Below are positions 45,599 through 53,271 of a DNA stretch of 64,000 bases, one piece after another. The notes beneath the pieces are model-generated. The model saw only the letters and a list, made by a program, of their open reading frames with translations, was not told the origin of the DNA and did not search any database. The stretch's first letter is position 1. Each line of letters opens with the position of its first letter. Source of the stretch: Allobosea caraganae (GTDB lineage Bacteria > Pseudomonadota > Alphaproteobacteria > Rhizobiales > Beijerinckiaceae); contig NZ_QQTO01000027.1 in assembly GCF_003351345.1 (NCBI RefSeq), forward strand, positions 34,136 to 98,135, in the 5' to 3' direction. The position numbers and the translations under genes are program-made.

Positions 45599-45990
45599 TC
45601 GTGGACCAAGGGCAGCCACAGCAATGCTGAGGCGAGGCTAACGAAGCCGAGATAGGATTCTATGGTCTTATCGTAGCGGGTGGCGACACGGCGCCAGCTC
45701 TTGAGCTTTTGAAGAGCTGTTCGACGCGGCTGCGGACGGTATTTGTCGCGATAGTGGAGCACTATTACGACGTTCGCGCTTGGCGGGAATCACCGCCTGA
45801 ACGTCGCTGAAGGCCACGATGCTCACGGATGGCGTCAGCATCATATCCGCAGTCCGCCAGAAACGCCTTGGCTTTGTGTTCCATCATGCAGAACAACGGA
45901 GTGAAGCCTTTCACGCCGCGAATCTCTCCGGGCGGTCAGGACAGCCCGGCGGACGGCCTTGTCCATCGCGAAAGACGCGGAGCTCGTGGC
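45599..45990 (-). mobile_element. IS5-family transposase remnant B
   Basis: This starts with the same sequence as remnant A and extends further into the transposase. Pieces in different minus frames read ELRVFRDGQGRPPG and KAFLADCGYDADAIREH, the latter holding a catalytic aspartate block. Several frameshifts make it inactive. It fills the space between the HxlR gene and the end of iclR (46012); bases 45565-45598 are non-coding. Confidence 0.75.
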
Positions 45991-46011
45991 GTCGAGCGTC
46001 GTTGGGAGAGT

Positions 46012-46779
46012 TCAACTCGCGGCCGTACCACCGAGTGCGATCGTCGCTCGCGTGCAACTCTTCAGCAATGCATTCACATGCGGACCGCTCGGCTTCATGT
46101 TCAGCGCGCCGCTCCATCCAACCACGCTAAGCGTGAACTTGACGCCGCCGCTCCAGTCGCGCACCGGCCCCGCAATCGATGCGTAACCCGTTCCGTCAGC
46201 GCGCTCGAAGCTCACGTAGCCCTGGCTCGCCAATTGACGTTCGGCTTCTGCACGCAATACCTCCGGATCCAAGCTGAGGGCGAGCGCCTCGTCCTGCAAT
46301 TGACGGCGCGTCTCCACGGTCGGCAAACTCGCGATGTAGATCTTCCCGGCGGCGGTTCCCAGCAGGCCGATCAAGCCGGTTCGCATCTCAAATGCGCCAC
46401 GGACCTCTCCTTCCTCCTTGAAGAGGCTGACCGGGCCGTCGGCCGTCCATACCGTGACCGCTGCGCTAAGTCGCGTCGCATCGTGCAGCGCGATCACCTC
46501 GCGGCGAACCATTTCAAAGCCGTTGAGCTGCCCGAGCGAAGCCATTCCAAGCCGTAGCGACGCCGGGCCGAGTTTGTAGTGGCCAGGCTTTTCGTCCGCC
46601 ATTGCGAGCCCGGTGCGTACCAGGCTGACCAAGTAGTTATTCGCGGCGCTACTGGTGAGCTCAGCGCGTACCGCGATCTCCTTCAACGGGAGTGCCTGAC
46701 GGCTGGACTGTAGCGCAAGCAGCATCCGAAAGGCGATCTCGACCGATTGAATACCTCGCCGCCCGTCTTTTCCGTTCAT
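46012..46779 (-). CDS. IclR-family transcriptional regulator
   Basis: The 255-residue protein from ATG 46779 has an N-terminal winged helix (GIQSVEIAFRMLLALQ, LPLKEIAVRAELTSSAANNYLVSL) and the IclR ligand domain (LRLGMASLGQLNG, GLLGTAAGKIYIASLP, ASQGYVSFERADGTGYASIAGPV). IclR proteins usually repress or activate aromatic catabolism genes and bind short palindromes. A palindrome of that type overlaps its own promoter and recurs at the AAHS transporter promoter 6 kb away. The longer frame to 46866 would run into the operator and is rejected. Confidence 0.9.
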   Translation of the reverse strand: MNGKDGRRGIQSVEIAFRMLLALQSSRQALPLKEIAVRAELTSSAANNYLVSLVRTGLAMADEKPGHYKLGPASLRLGMASLGQLNGFEMVRREVIALHDATRLSAAVTVWTADGPVSLFKEEGEVRGAFEMRTGLIGLLGTAAGKIYIASLPTVETRRQLQDEALALSLDPEVLRAEAERQLASQGYVSFERADGTGYASIAGPVRDWSGGVKFTLSVVGWSGALNMKPSGPHVNALLKSCTRATIALGGTAAS

Positions 46780-46842
46780 GGATTCCGTCTCCGCAATAGC
46801 CCGCGTGTGCAGCCCAGTTGACAAGTTCCTGCGTCCATCGCC

Positions 46843-46883
46843 ATAATACAACCATATCACATGCATTCAACAATGATGAATGG
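46843..46883 (-). promoter_or_regulatory. iclR promoter and overlapping operator
   Basis: On the minus strand TTGAAT (46865-46870) and TATTAT (46843-46848) are 16 bases apart. The -35 lies inside the palindrome CATTCAACAATGATGAAT (46864-46881), which matches the transporter operator at 15 of 18 positions. Autorepression is the expected result. Confidence 0.6.
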
Positions 46884-46886
46884 CTT

Positions 46887-47309
46887 GACCGGCAATGTAC
46901 TTCGCATCGAGTAGCTCGCCCGCTCCGGCCACATACGGCCCGAGCCAGCGCATATTCGTCCTCGGTACTCAGCTAGCGATTGCACCGTTTACCGGCGGGA
47001 CGCAAAGCGAAACGTCGCAGCCAGCGTTTCCGAAGAGGGTAGGGCCGTCAGGTCGAGGCCTTGATCTGATCGCACGCACGCTGGGTAAGGCGTTCGCGGC
47101 GCGGTGGGCTCAGGCGGTCCTTATCAAGAACAAGCTGAGCGCAGTCTGGGGCGTTGCGGCGGGATTGGCCGCGCGCGGGAAGGGGCCGGTCACCGGCTAC
47201 CGTAAGCTATCCCAGTGCTGGCCCCGGCACGGCTGGTTTTGGTGAAAATTCCTTCCATAGGAAGCGACCCATCGCCGACGCCGACGTGAAACCCGAGTGG
47301 ACCGGCCTG
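46887..47309. other. 423-bp intergenic region between iclR and the VOC gene
   Basis: A plus-strand frame (46895-47245) is open, but its product is a GC-type mixture without a ribosome-binding site or motif. The region should carry the promoter for the plus-strand catabolic operon that begins at 47310. I see no second copy of the IclR palindrome here. Confidence 0.35.
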
Positions 47310-47714
47310 ATGCCAATTCATAAGATTCAGAGTGTCTACACAATCGTTCGCGACCTTGATGCACAACAAGCTTTCTACACTCGCGTGTTGGGCATAGCGC
47401 CAAAATTTCGCGACGCTGATCGCTGGTCGCAGTTCGGTATCGGCAACACAAATTTCGCCCTGAGCTCGGTGGCCGAAGCGGCCCCGGGCGCTGCCGGTAG
47501 CGTCGTCGTGTTCGAAGCCAATCATTTGGACGGTCTGCGTGAGCTTGTTGTGGAGGCCGGCGGCAGCTTTGTCGCTGCACGCGAGATGGGCACGCACGGC
47601 AACATCCTCAGCTTCATGGACCCGGAAGGACAGCCTTTTCAGGTTTTCGCAAAAGCATCCCCACCCCCAACTCCCCCATCCCCTGCCAGCGAGGAAAAAG
47701 GTTCGACATCATGA
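47310..47714 (+). CDS. VOC/glyoxalase-family protein
   Basis: The 134-residue protein from ATG 47310 has the beta-alpha-beta-beta-beta pattern of the vicinal oxygen chelate fold: IQSVYTIVRDLDAQQAFYTRVLGI, then FGIGNTNFALSSV, VVFEANHLDGLRELVVEAGG and a terminal FMDPEGQPFQVF with the usual glutamate metal ligand. Such proteins are dioxygenases, isomerases or binding proteins. The C-terminus ends in a proline-rich tail. Its stop overlaps the monooxygenase start (ATGA at 47711-47714), so it is translationally coupled and belongs to the same pathway. Confidence 0.85.
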   Translation: MPIHKIQSVYTIVRDLDAQQAFYTRVLGIAPKFRDADRWSQFGIGNTNFALSSVAEAAPGAAGSVVVFEANHLDGLRELVVEAGGSFVAAREMGTHGNILSFMDPEGQPFQVFAKASPPPTPPSPASEEKGSTS

Positions 47715-48739
47715 AATTCGGCGTTTTCGATCAAAACGATCGCAGTGGTCGTCCGCTCGCACAGCAATACGAAGAACGCGTGCAACTCGTCGAGCTATAT
47801 GACCGGCTGGGTTTTCATTGCTACCACATGAGTGAACACCACGCGACCTCGCTAAGCACGACGCCATCGCAAAACGTTCTTGCGTCTGCACTCATCCAGC
47901 GAACGCAACGACTGCGCTTTTGCCCCCTCGTCTATCTGCTGCCGATCCACCACCCGATGCGGTTGGCTGAAGAGATTTGCATGCTCGATCACATGAGCCG
48001 CGGTCGCTTCGAATTCGGCATCGGCAAGGGGGCTTCACCGCACGAACTCGCCGCGCTCGGCGTCGACGCGGCGGATGCACAACCGCGCTACGCCGAGGCG
48101 TACGAGATCATCCAACGCTACTTCGCCTCCGACGCGCTCAACTTCGAGGGCCGCTTCTGGCAGTTTGACAACGTGCCCGTCGAGATGAAGCCGCTGCAGA
48201 CGCCGCATCCGCCGGTCTGGTACGCCCTGGCGTCGCCTGATTCCACGGTATGGCCCGCTCAGCAGGGGATGAATATCGTCTGCGGCGGCCCAGTGGCGCG
48301 CGTCGGCGAGATCACCGCCCGCTTCCGTGCCGAACGGGCCAAGGCCCACGGCAACGTCGCTGGTGAGCCGTTGATCGCAGTCAGTCGTTACATCATTGTA
48401 GGCGAGTCGGATGAGGCTGCGCTCGAAGTTGGTCGGAGCGCATGGCCGGTTTTCTATGCGAACTTTTTCAAGCTCTGGCGCAAGCACGGGACGGAGCCGG
48501 TTAACGCGAAATTGCCGCCCACCTTCGACGAGTTGCTTGCAACCGGCCAAGCCGTGGCCGGCTCGGCTGAGACGGTGCGGGCCGGTCTCGCCAAGCAGAT
48601 TGAAGACGGCCGCATCAATTACCTGATCGGCAGCTTCGTGTTCGGCAGTATGCCCCATGCCGACGCGGTCTCGTCGGTCGAGCGCTTTGCGGCACACGTG
48701 ATGCCGGCATTGCGTGAAGCAAACGCCATGGCGGCCTGA
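47711..48739 (+). CDS. Luciferase-like flavin-dependent monooxygenase (LLM class)
   Basis: The 342-residue TIM-barrel protein has MKFGVFDQNDRSG at its start, YHMSEHHATSLSTTPSQNVLA, LRFCPLVYLLPIHHPMRLAEE, LDHMSRGRFEFGIGKGASPHE and a late GSAETV substrate-loop element. These are hallmarks of bacterial luciferase-like, FMNH2-dependent two-component monooxygenases. The reductase supplying FMNH2 is the next gene, 1 base downstream. It could be a ring-cleaving or Baeyer-Villiger-type oxygenase for the compound imported by the cluster's transporter; the true substrate is unknown. Confidence 0.9.
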   Translation: MKFGVFDQNDRSGRPLAQQYEERVQLVELYDRLGFHCYHMSEHHATSLSTTPSQNVLASALIQRTQRLRFCPLVYLLPIHHPMRLAEEICMLDHMSRGRFEFGIGKGASPHELAALGVDAADAQPRYAEAYEIIQRYFASDALNFEGRFWQFDNVPVEMKPLQTPHPPVWYALASPDSTVWPAQQGMNIVCGGPVARVGEITARFRAERAKAHGNVAGEPLIAVSRYIIVGESDEAALEVGRSAWPVFYANFFKLWRKHGTEPVNAKLPPTFDELLATGQAVAGSAETVRAGLAKQIEDGRINYLIGSFVFGSMPHADAVSSVERFAAHVMPALREANAMAA

Positions 48740-48740
48740 C

Positions 48741-49880
48741 ATGCAGGACGCTCTCGCAGTTGCCGCGACTGCCGCAAACTTTGACGCGAAGGAACTGCGC
48801 CGCGTGCTCGGCGCCTTCGTCACGGGCGTCACCGTCGTGACAACGATCGACGAGACCGGCCGCGCGTGGGGTTTGACCGCGAACTCTTTCAGCTCGGTTT
48901 CGCTGGAGCCGCCCTTGGTGCTTTGGAGCCAATCCCGGCGCTCACCCAGCCACGCGGCGTTCGCGGCATCCGCGTGCTTCGCGGTCAACATTCTTGCGGA
49001 GGATCAGATCGCGCTCTCAAACCGCTTCGCGACTTCAGGCATCGATAAGTTCAGCGGCGTCGAAACCGATCCGGGGATGGATGGCTTGCCGCTGCTTCGC
49101 GGCTGCAGTGCCTGGCTCGAGTGCAAGGTCGTTTCGCAGATGCCGGGCGGTGACCATACGATATTCGTTGGTGAAGTCCGAGCAGTTCGCCGCAGTGAGC
49201 GCAGGTCGTTGGTTTTCGGCAGCGGCCAGTATCTGGTCGCCGACGCGCACGACTTGGGCCGGCCGCCCCCAGGACTCGGCACCACGGTGCAATCACAGTT
49301 GCACGCGGCTCGAATTGGCGCACGCGCGATGAGCCGCCTGGCGGAGCAATTTGACGAAACGGTGGCACTTGCCGTCTGGGGCAATCACGGTCCGACGATC
49401 ACAGCGTGGCAACCTTCCAGCACGCCGGTCAGCCGCAGCCTACCACTTGGATTGGCGTTGCGCGTCACGTCGACGGCGACCGGGTTGGCGCTGGCAGCGA
49501 ACCTGCCGCCTCAGGCAACCAGGCGCTTCATCGACGCAGAATTGGCGGCGAATGCGAGCGGGGAAACCGTCGGCCCTGCTAACGAGGCAGCGCTCAGCGA
49601 ACTGCTTGCGCAAGTGCGCGCCCGGGGCCTGGCATTTCGCGCGCCAGGTGTCTTTTACGGCAGCGACCGCATGGTCAACGCGATCAGCGCACCAGTATTG
49701 GACGCCAGCGGTCACGCGGTGATCGCCTTGACCGCGATCGGCGATGCAGAGCGCTTCGACGGCCTTGCAGACAACCCACTCTCGAGCGCGCTGAGGGCGG
49801 CCGCGGAGGACCTGTCCGAACGTCTCGGCCACCGCGGAGATGCGCCGCGGACCGAGCCCGTCGTCAACGCCCCGTTATGA
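48741..49880 (+). CDS. Flavin reductase fused to an IclR-type ligand-binding domain
   Basis: The 379-residue protein from ATG 48741 has an N-terminal FMN-binding split barrel (about residues 15-170): LRRVLGAFVTGVTVVTTI, GLTANSFSSVSLEPPLVLW, CFAVNILAEDQ and HTIFVGEVRAV. This is the reductase partner type of two-component monooxygenases. Residues of about 190-375 look like the effector domain of IclR regulators (VALAVWGNHGPTI, LPLGLALRVTSTATG, VNAISAPVLDASGHAVIALTAIG) without a DNA-binding domain. A C-terminal substrate-sensing domain is known in the p-hydroxyphenylacetate hydroxylase reductase of Acinetobacter, so ligand-gated flavin supply is likely here. Confidence 0.85.
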   Translation: MQDALAVAATAANFDAKELRRVLGAFVTGVTVVTTIDETGRAWGLTANSFSSVSLEPPLVLWSQSRRSPSHAAFAASACFAVNILAEDQIALSNRFATSGIDKFSGVETDPGMDGLPLLRGCSAWLECKVVSQMPGGDHTIFVGEVRAVRRSERRSLVFGSGQYLVADAHDLGRPPPGLGTTVQSQLHAARIGARAMSRLAEQFDETVALAVWGNHGPTITAWQPSSTPVSRSLPLGLALRVTSTATGLALAANLPPQATRRFIDAELAANASGETVGPANEAALSELLAQVRARGLAFRAPGVFYGSDRMVNAISAPVLDASGHAVIALTAIGDAERFDGLADNPLSSALRAAAEDLSERLGHRGDAPRTEPVVNAPL

Positions 49881-49893
49881 AGGGAGCGTCGAG

Positions 49894-50808
49894 ATGACAT
49901 TCAGTACCGAGGATGAGCGTCTGCTGGCGCACGCGTTGCCCGAGACCCGCCGTGTTGAGGTCTACTCGACGCATTTCGCTGACGGTCATGGGCAGCTCGA
50001 ATACCGTGAAGCCGGCGCACCGGACAATCCTGCTATTTTGCTGTTGCACGGCATCGGCTCCAGCTCTGCCGGCTATCGGGCGCAGTTCGCCGGACTACAA
50101 GATCGCTATCGACTAATTGCTTGGAACGCACCCGGTTATGGTGCAACGACGCCGCTCGCCGACCTCCGACCGTCTTGCTCTCACTACGTTGAGATCGTGA
50201 CCGAGTTGCTAGTCGCTCTGGGTGTCAGCCGACTGAGTGGTATAGTCGGCAGCTCATGGGGCAGCGTGATCGCAACCGCTTTTGCCGCGCGCCAAGGCGC
50301 TTCGGTCGACGCATTGGTCCTGTCCGCGCCGAACACCGCACGCCGCATCGCTCAGACCGTCGAGCAACGTGAACAGGCACGCGCAGCGGCATTGCAAGCG
50401 GCATCGGCCAGCTTTGAGCAAAGCCGGGAGGTTATCGCCGATCGCCTGCTGGCCCCGGCCGCGGCCGCATCGGTGCGCAGCCATGCGCTCCGTTTGCGCG
50501 ATGGGGTGACGCTGGCCGGTTGGGAGCAGGCGATAAATATGCTGTTCACCGTCTTTACGCCCGAACTGCTGCCGACCATCACGTCGCGCATTGCTTTGAT
50601 TGTCGGCGCCGATGACCGCGTGGCTCCAGAAGCGCAACACGCGGCGGTCTTACGCGCAGTGCGGCCCGATATGAATTACTATCGACTCGATGGGGTAGGC
50701 CATTTGCCGAAGCTCGAAGCCCCAGTTGGATTCAACGCGATAGTGGACGAATGCGTGAGGTCGTCGGGCACGGCGGGTCTTTCGCGGCGCGATTCGCGGC
50801 ACGTCTAA
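49894..50808 (+). CDS. Alpha/beta hydrolase (serine nucleophile)
   Basis: From ATG 49894 (AAGGGAG nine bases upstream) the protein has 304 residues, with ILLLHGIGSSSAGY, nucleophile elbow GSSWGS, acid region IVGADDRVAP and histidine GVGHLPKLEAP. This is a C-C-bond- or ester-hydrolase pattern as in MhpC/BphD-like or enol-lactone hydrolases of aromatic catabolism. It follows the reductase by 13 bases and probably acts on the ring-opened or lactone product of the monooxygenase step. The C-terminal 20 residues are basic and unconserved. Confidence 0.88.
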   Translation: MTFSTEDERLLAHALPETRRVEVYSTHFADGHGQLEYREAGAPDNPAILLLHGIGSSSAGYRAQFAGLQDRYRLIAWNAPGYGATTPLADLRPSCSHYVEIVTELLVALGVSRLSGIVGSSWGSVIATAFAARQGASVDALVLSAPNTARRIAQTVEQREQARAAALQAASASFEQSREVIADRLLAPAAAASVRSHALRLRDGVTLAGWEQAINMLFTVFTPELLPTITSRIALIVGADDRVAPEAQHAAVLRAVRPDMNYYRLDGVGHLPKLEAPVGFNAIVDECVRSSGTAGLSRRDSRHV

Positions 50809-50843
50809 CGAACAAGTAGTGCAATCCTTACTGAGGTAATTCT

Positions 50844-51860
50844 ATGATCTGTCTGGTTACAGGAGGGTGGGGCTATATCGGATCCCGGATCGTCAGGAAT
50901 TTGCTTGATAAGGGCGTCGAAGTGGTGGTGGCCGACGCTAGCGAGATCAATGCCGCGGCTAGGCAGATCATCGGCGAAGAGGGACTCCAGAAAATCAAGT
51001 TTTGGCGAATCGATATCGCGGACCCGCTGCAGGTCTTCGCGATGGTCGGCGATCTAAAAATTACTCATATCATCCATACAGCTTTCGTGATGGGAGCAAT
51101 CGATTCCGGCAGGAGCGCGAAGGCAGGCAAGGCCTTCAGCTTGCATCCGGGAAAAGTCATGACTGGCGAGTTGGATCTCGGTAAATCGCTGCGGGTCAAT
51201 TGCTTTGGCATGCTCAACATCCTGGAGGCTGCCAGGATGTTTGAGATCAAGCGCGTGACATACACCAGCGCCTACGCAGCGTTCGGCACGGCCATCGCCG
51301 ACATCCATCCCGGCCCGATTCCCGATGAGGGGCTGTTCGCCCCGGACACGATGTATGCCGCCACGAAAATAACGAACGAGTTGATGGCTCGGATCATTCG
51401 GGACCGCTACGGCATTGAAACGGTCGGGTTACGCTTCGGGCGAACCTATGGAGTCGGAGGTCCGGGCGGCTTTCCCCAACTCATCCGACGTGTTGCACTC
51501 GGCGAACCTGTTGAACTTGCAGACCCGACCTATTTCAACAGCTATACCTACGTCGACGATTGCGCCGACGCCCACGTCTACATTGCTATGTCCTCTGCGC
51601 CGTGCCAGTCCGTCTACAATGTCAGGGAGCAGGAATATACCAATTTGGACCTGGTCAATGCGATTAAGCGTGTGCATCCGGACGCCAGCATCCGCATCAC
51701 CGACGCAAAGGGGGACGGCGTCCGGGTACCCCACGTCGAGACGTCGGGCATATTTAGGGACACCGGGTGGAAGGCCAAAGTAAATCTCGAGACCGGACTG
51801 CGCCAGATGATGAACCATTGGAGGGCCGAGGCGCGGTTGCCAGAGTTGGCACCGTCATAG
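50844..51860 (+). CDS. NAD-dependent epimerase/dehydratase-type SDR (second copy)
   Basis: This 338-residue extended SDR has LVTGGWGYIGSRIV, an acidic strand-2 end VVADASE (NAD preference), a serine in RVTYTSAYAAFGT and MYAATKITNE giving the YxxxK-like pair, so its active site looks intact, unlike the first SDR of the cluster. FNSYTYVDDCADAHVY and VYNVREQEYTNLDLV are typical C-terminal blocks. GAGG precedes the ATG. It is the last gene of the plus-strand catabolic operon, 35 bases after the hydrolase. Substrate unknown. Confidence 0.87.
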   Translation: MICLVTGGWGYIGSRIVRNLLDKGVEVVVADASEINAAARQIIGEEGLQKIKFWRIDIADPLQVFAMVGDLKITHIIHTAFVMGAIDSGRSAKAGKAFSLHPGKVMTGELDLGKSLRVNCFGMLNILEAARMFEIKRVTYTSAYAAFGTAIADIHPGPIPDEGLFAPDTMYAATKITNELMARIIRDRYGIETVGLRFGRTYGVGGPGGFPQLIRRVALGEPVELADPTYFNSYTYVDDCADAHVYIAMSSAPCQSVYNVREQEYTNLDLVNAIKRVHPDASIRITDAKGDGVRVPHVETSGIFRDTGWKAKVNLETGLRQMMNHWRAEARLPELAPS

Positions 51861-52334
51861 TGGGGAGGATGCACGCTACTTCGGAGGCTACGCTACATCG
51901 CGTACTATCAGTGTGGACTTACATGGTGCTGCGAGTTGGTGATGTAGATCGTAGGGAAGAGTGATCGTCACGATCACCGGTATCCTCATTGGGTTGGTTT
52001 CATAGGTGTGCTCCACAACCAGCGTCGGCGTCGGCACAACCCGATCGACTGGGCCGCGTTCGTCCAGGCCATCGTGGTGTGCCTGCGCTTGCCAGTGAGT
52101 GTCAGCGGGATTCATTTCGAGGGAATCGGGACGCGGCATCCGAGCTTCGCTTCTGCCGAAGCCCTTTACGATCTCGGCACGCGGGCGGATGTCGATCTGT
52201 TCCGCGCCAGGGACGTGGTGCACGAGGACCCGCTTCAGGCCGTGCTGAGGCCGACCATGGGTCCGCGCCTCATTCCCTTCGTGCCCGACGCTCCCGACTG
52301 GCAGGATCGCGATGGTCGCGGGACCGGCGTCTAA
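51861..52334. other. Region of debris upstream of the ParB-like fragment
   Basis: An open plus frame from 52008 to TAA 52332-52334 reads into the ParB-like fragment after the stop, but its own product (SGIHFEGIGTRHPSFASAEAL and so on) matches nothing I know. A minus-strand frame (51888-52517) covers the same bases. The region is probably remodelled plasmid debris with no functional gene. Confidence 0.35.
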
Positions 52335-52670
52335 GTCGAAGACCGCAGCTACGCAGCCGCTCTGCTGGCCGGAACGCCACAATCGCAACTCGTGGAGGGC
52401 GACAAGGTCAAGAAGGTCAAGGGCGTGACGCCCGAGGCCATGGCGAAGATGGAGTGCGAACTGGCCCGGCTTCAGGAATCGATGAGCTCCATCCAAGACA
52501 CCTACGGCCGCGAGCACCTGCAGCTCACGGTCGTGAAGGGATATCTCGGGAAGCTTCTCGGCAACGCGCGGATCGTGCGATATCTAGTCAAGAACCGGCC
52601 GTCGTTTCTCGATGAATTTCAATCAATTGCCGAAGCGAACTCGACACTGGCGCAGGAGGAGTTCGTCTAA
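52335..52670 (+). pseudogene. RepB/ParB-like plasmid-partition protein, C-terminal fragment
   Basis: The open frame after an in-frame TAA at 52332-52334 encodes RSYAAALLAGTPQSQLVEGDKVKKVKG, then the conserved VTPEAMAKMECELARLQ, SSIQDTYGREHLQLTVVKGYLGKLLGNARIVRYL block. This is the C-terminal domain of RepB-type ParB-like proteins. The DNA-binding N-terminal half is missing and there is no start codon before 52392. It is a relic of a partition or integrated plasmid module. Confidence 0.7.
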
Positions 52671-52721
52671 GTGCGTTGCGCATGGTCATGCATAATGCGC
52701 ACCAGACAGATGATCACGATG

Positions 52722-52832
52722 TGACAATAGTGCCCTTGACATATTCAGGGCGGCACCACCGGTTTTTGCTGTAGCGCCAGTGCCTGGTTGCGCCAGTTCC
52801 AGACATTAGGCTGCTGCCCGAAAGCAGACTTC
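52722..52832 (+). repeat. Dispersed repeat, copy 3
   Basis: GACAATAGTGCCCTTGACAT starts the same core as copies 1 and 2, followed by the shared TTTTTGCTGTAGCGCCAGTG and GTTGCGCCA. The downstream part (AGACATTAGG..GCCCGAAAGCAGAC) matches copy 1 instead of copy 2, so copy 1 is the longest form. The orientation equals that of the other two. Confidence 0.75.
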
Positions 52833-53271
52833 GCCGTAGGGCGAGTGCGTCGTGGCCTCGATCGCCAACCCGCGAAGGGCGCGTGGTCCTGTTGCCGCGA
52901 AGGGATTTGGCACGTTCAGCCTCAGTCGTGGGGTCGCGCGCGGATGTCGTGGTTCGCGCGGAGCTCAGTGGCTCTCGTCACATGAGACGCGGCCTAGGAC
53001 GCGATGGCCGATGTGCGGGCTGCATTGCGCCTGCGGTTCTCGACCATTTTCAGGAGAGCTATTTCCCGGCGAAGCGACACGACGTTGAGGCTTTGGACTG
53101 CATTTTAGCGGTTTCGGATCGGCGGGATTCACCCAAGCACGAAGAGGCGTTGAACTTGGTCGATCATGAATCGCACCAATGGCTTGAGAGAGCAATTTGA
53201 GATGTTTTCTCATCACAGACTTGAAAGAGATCTGCGATGTTCGACGGCAAGGTGCACAAGGGGATTGAGGC
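52833..53271. other. Non-coding or unassigned region upstream of the secreted-protein gene
   Basis: Short overlapping frames occur on both strands without ribosome-binding sites or motifs. The region presumably carries the promoter of the gene at 53272. I see no RNA gene, palindrome or insertion-sequence end. Confidence 0.3.
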
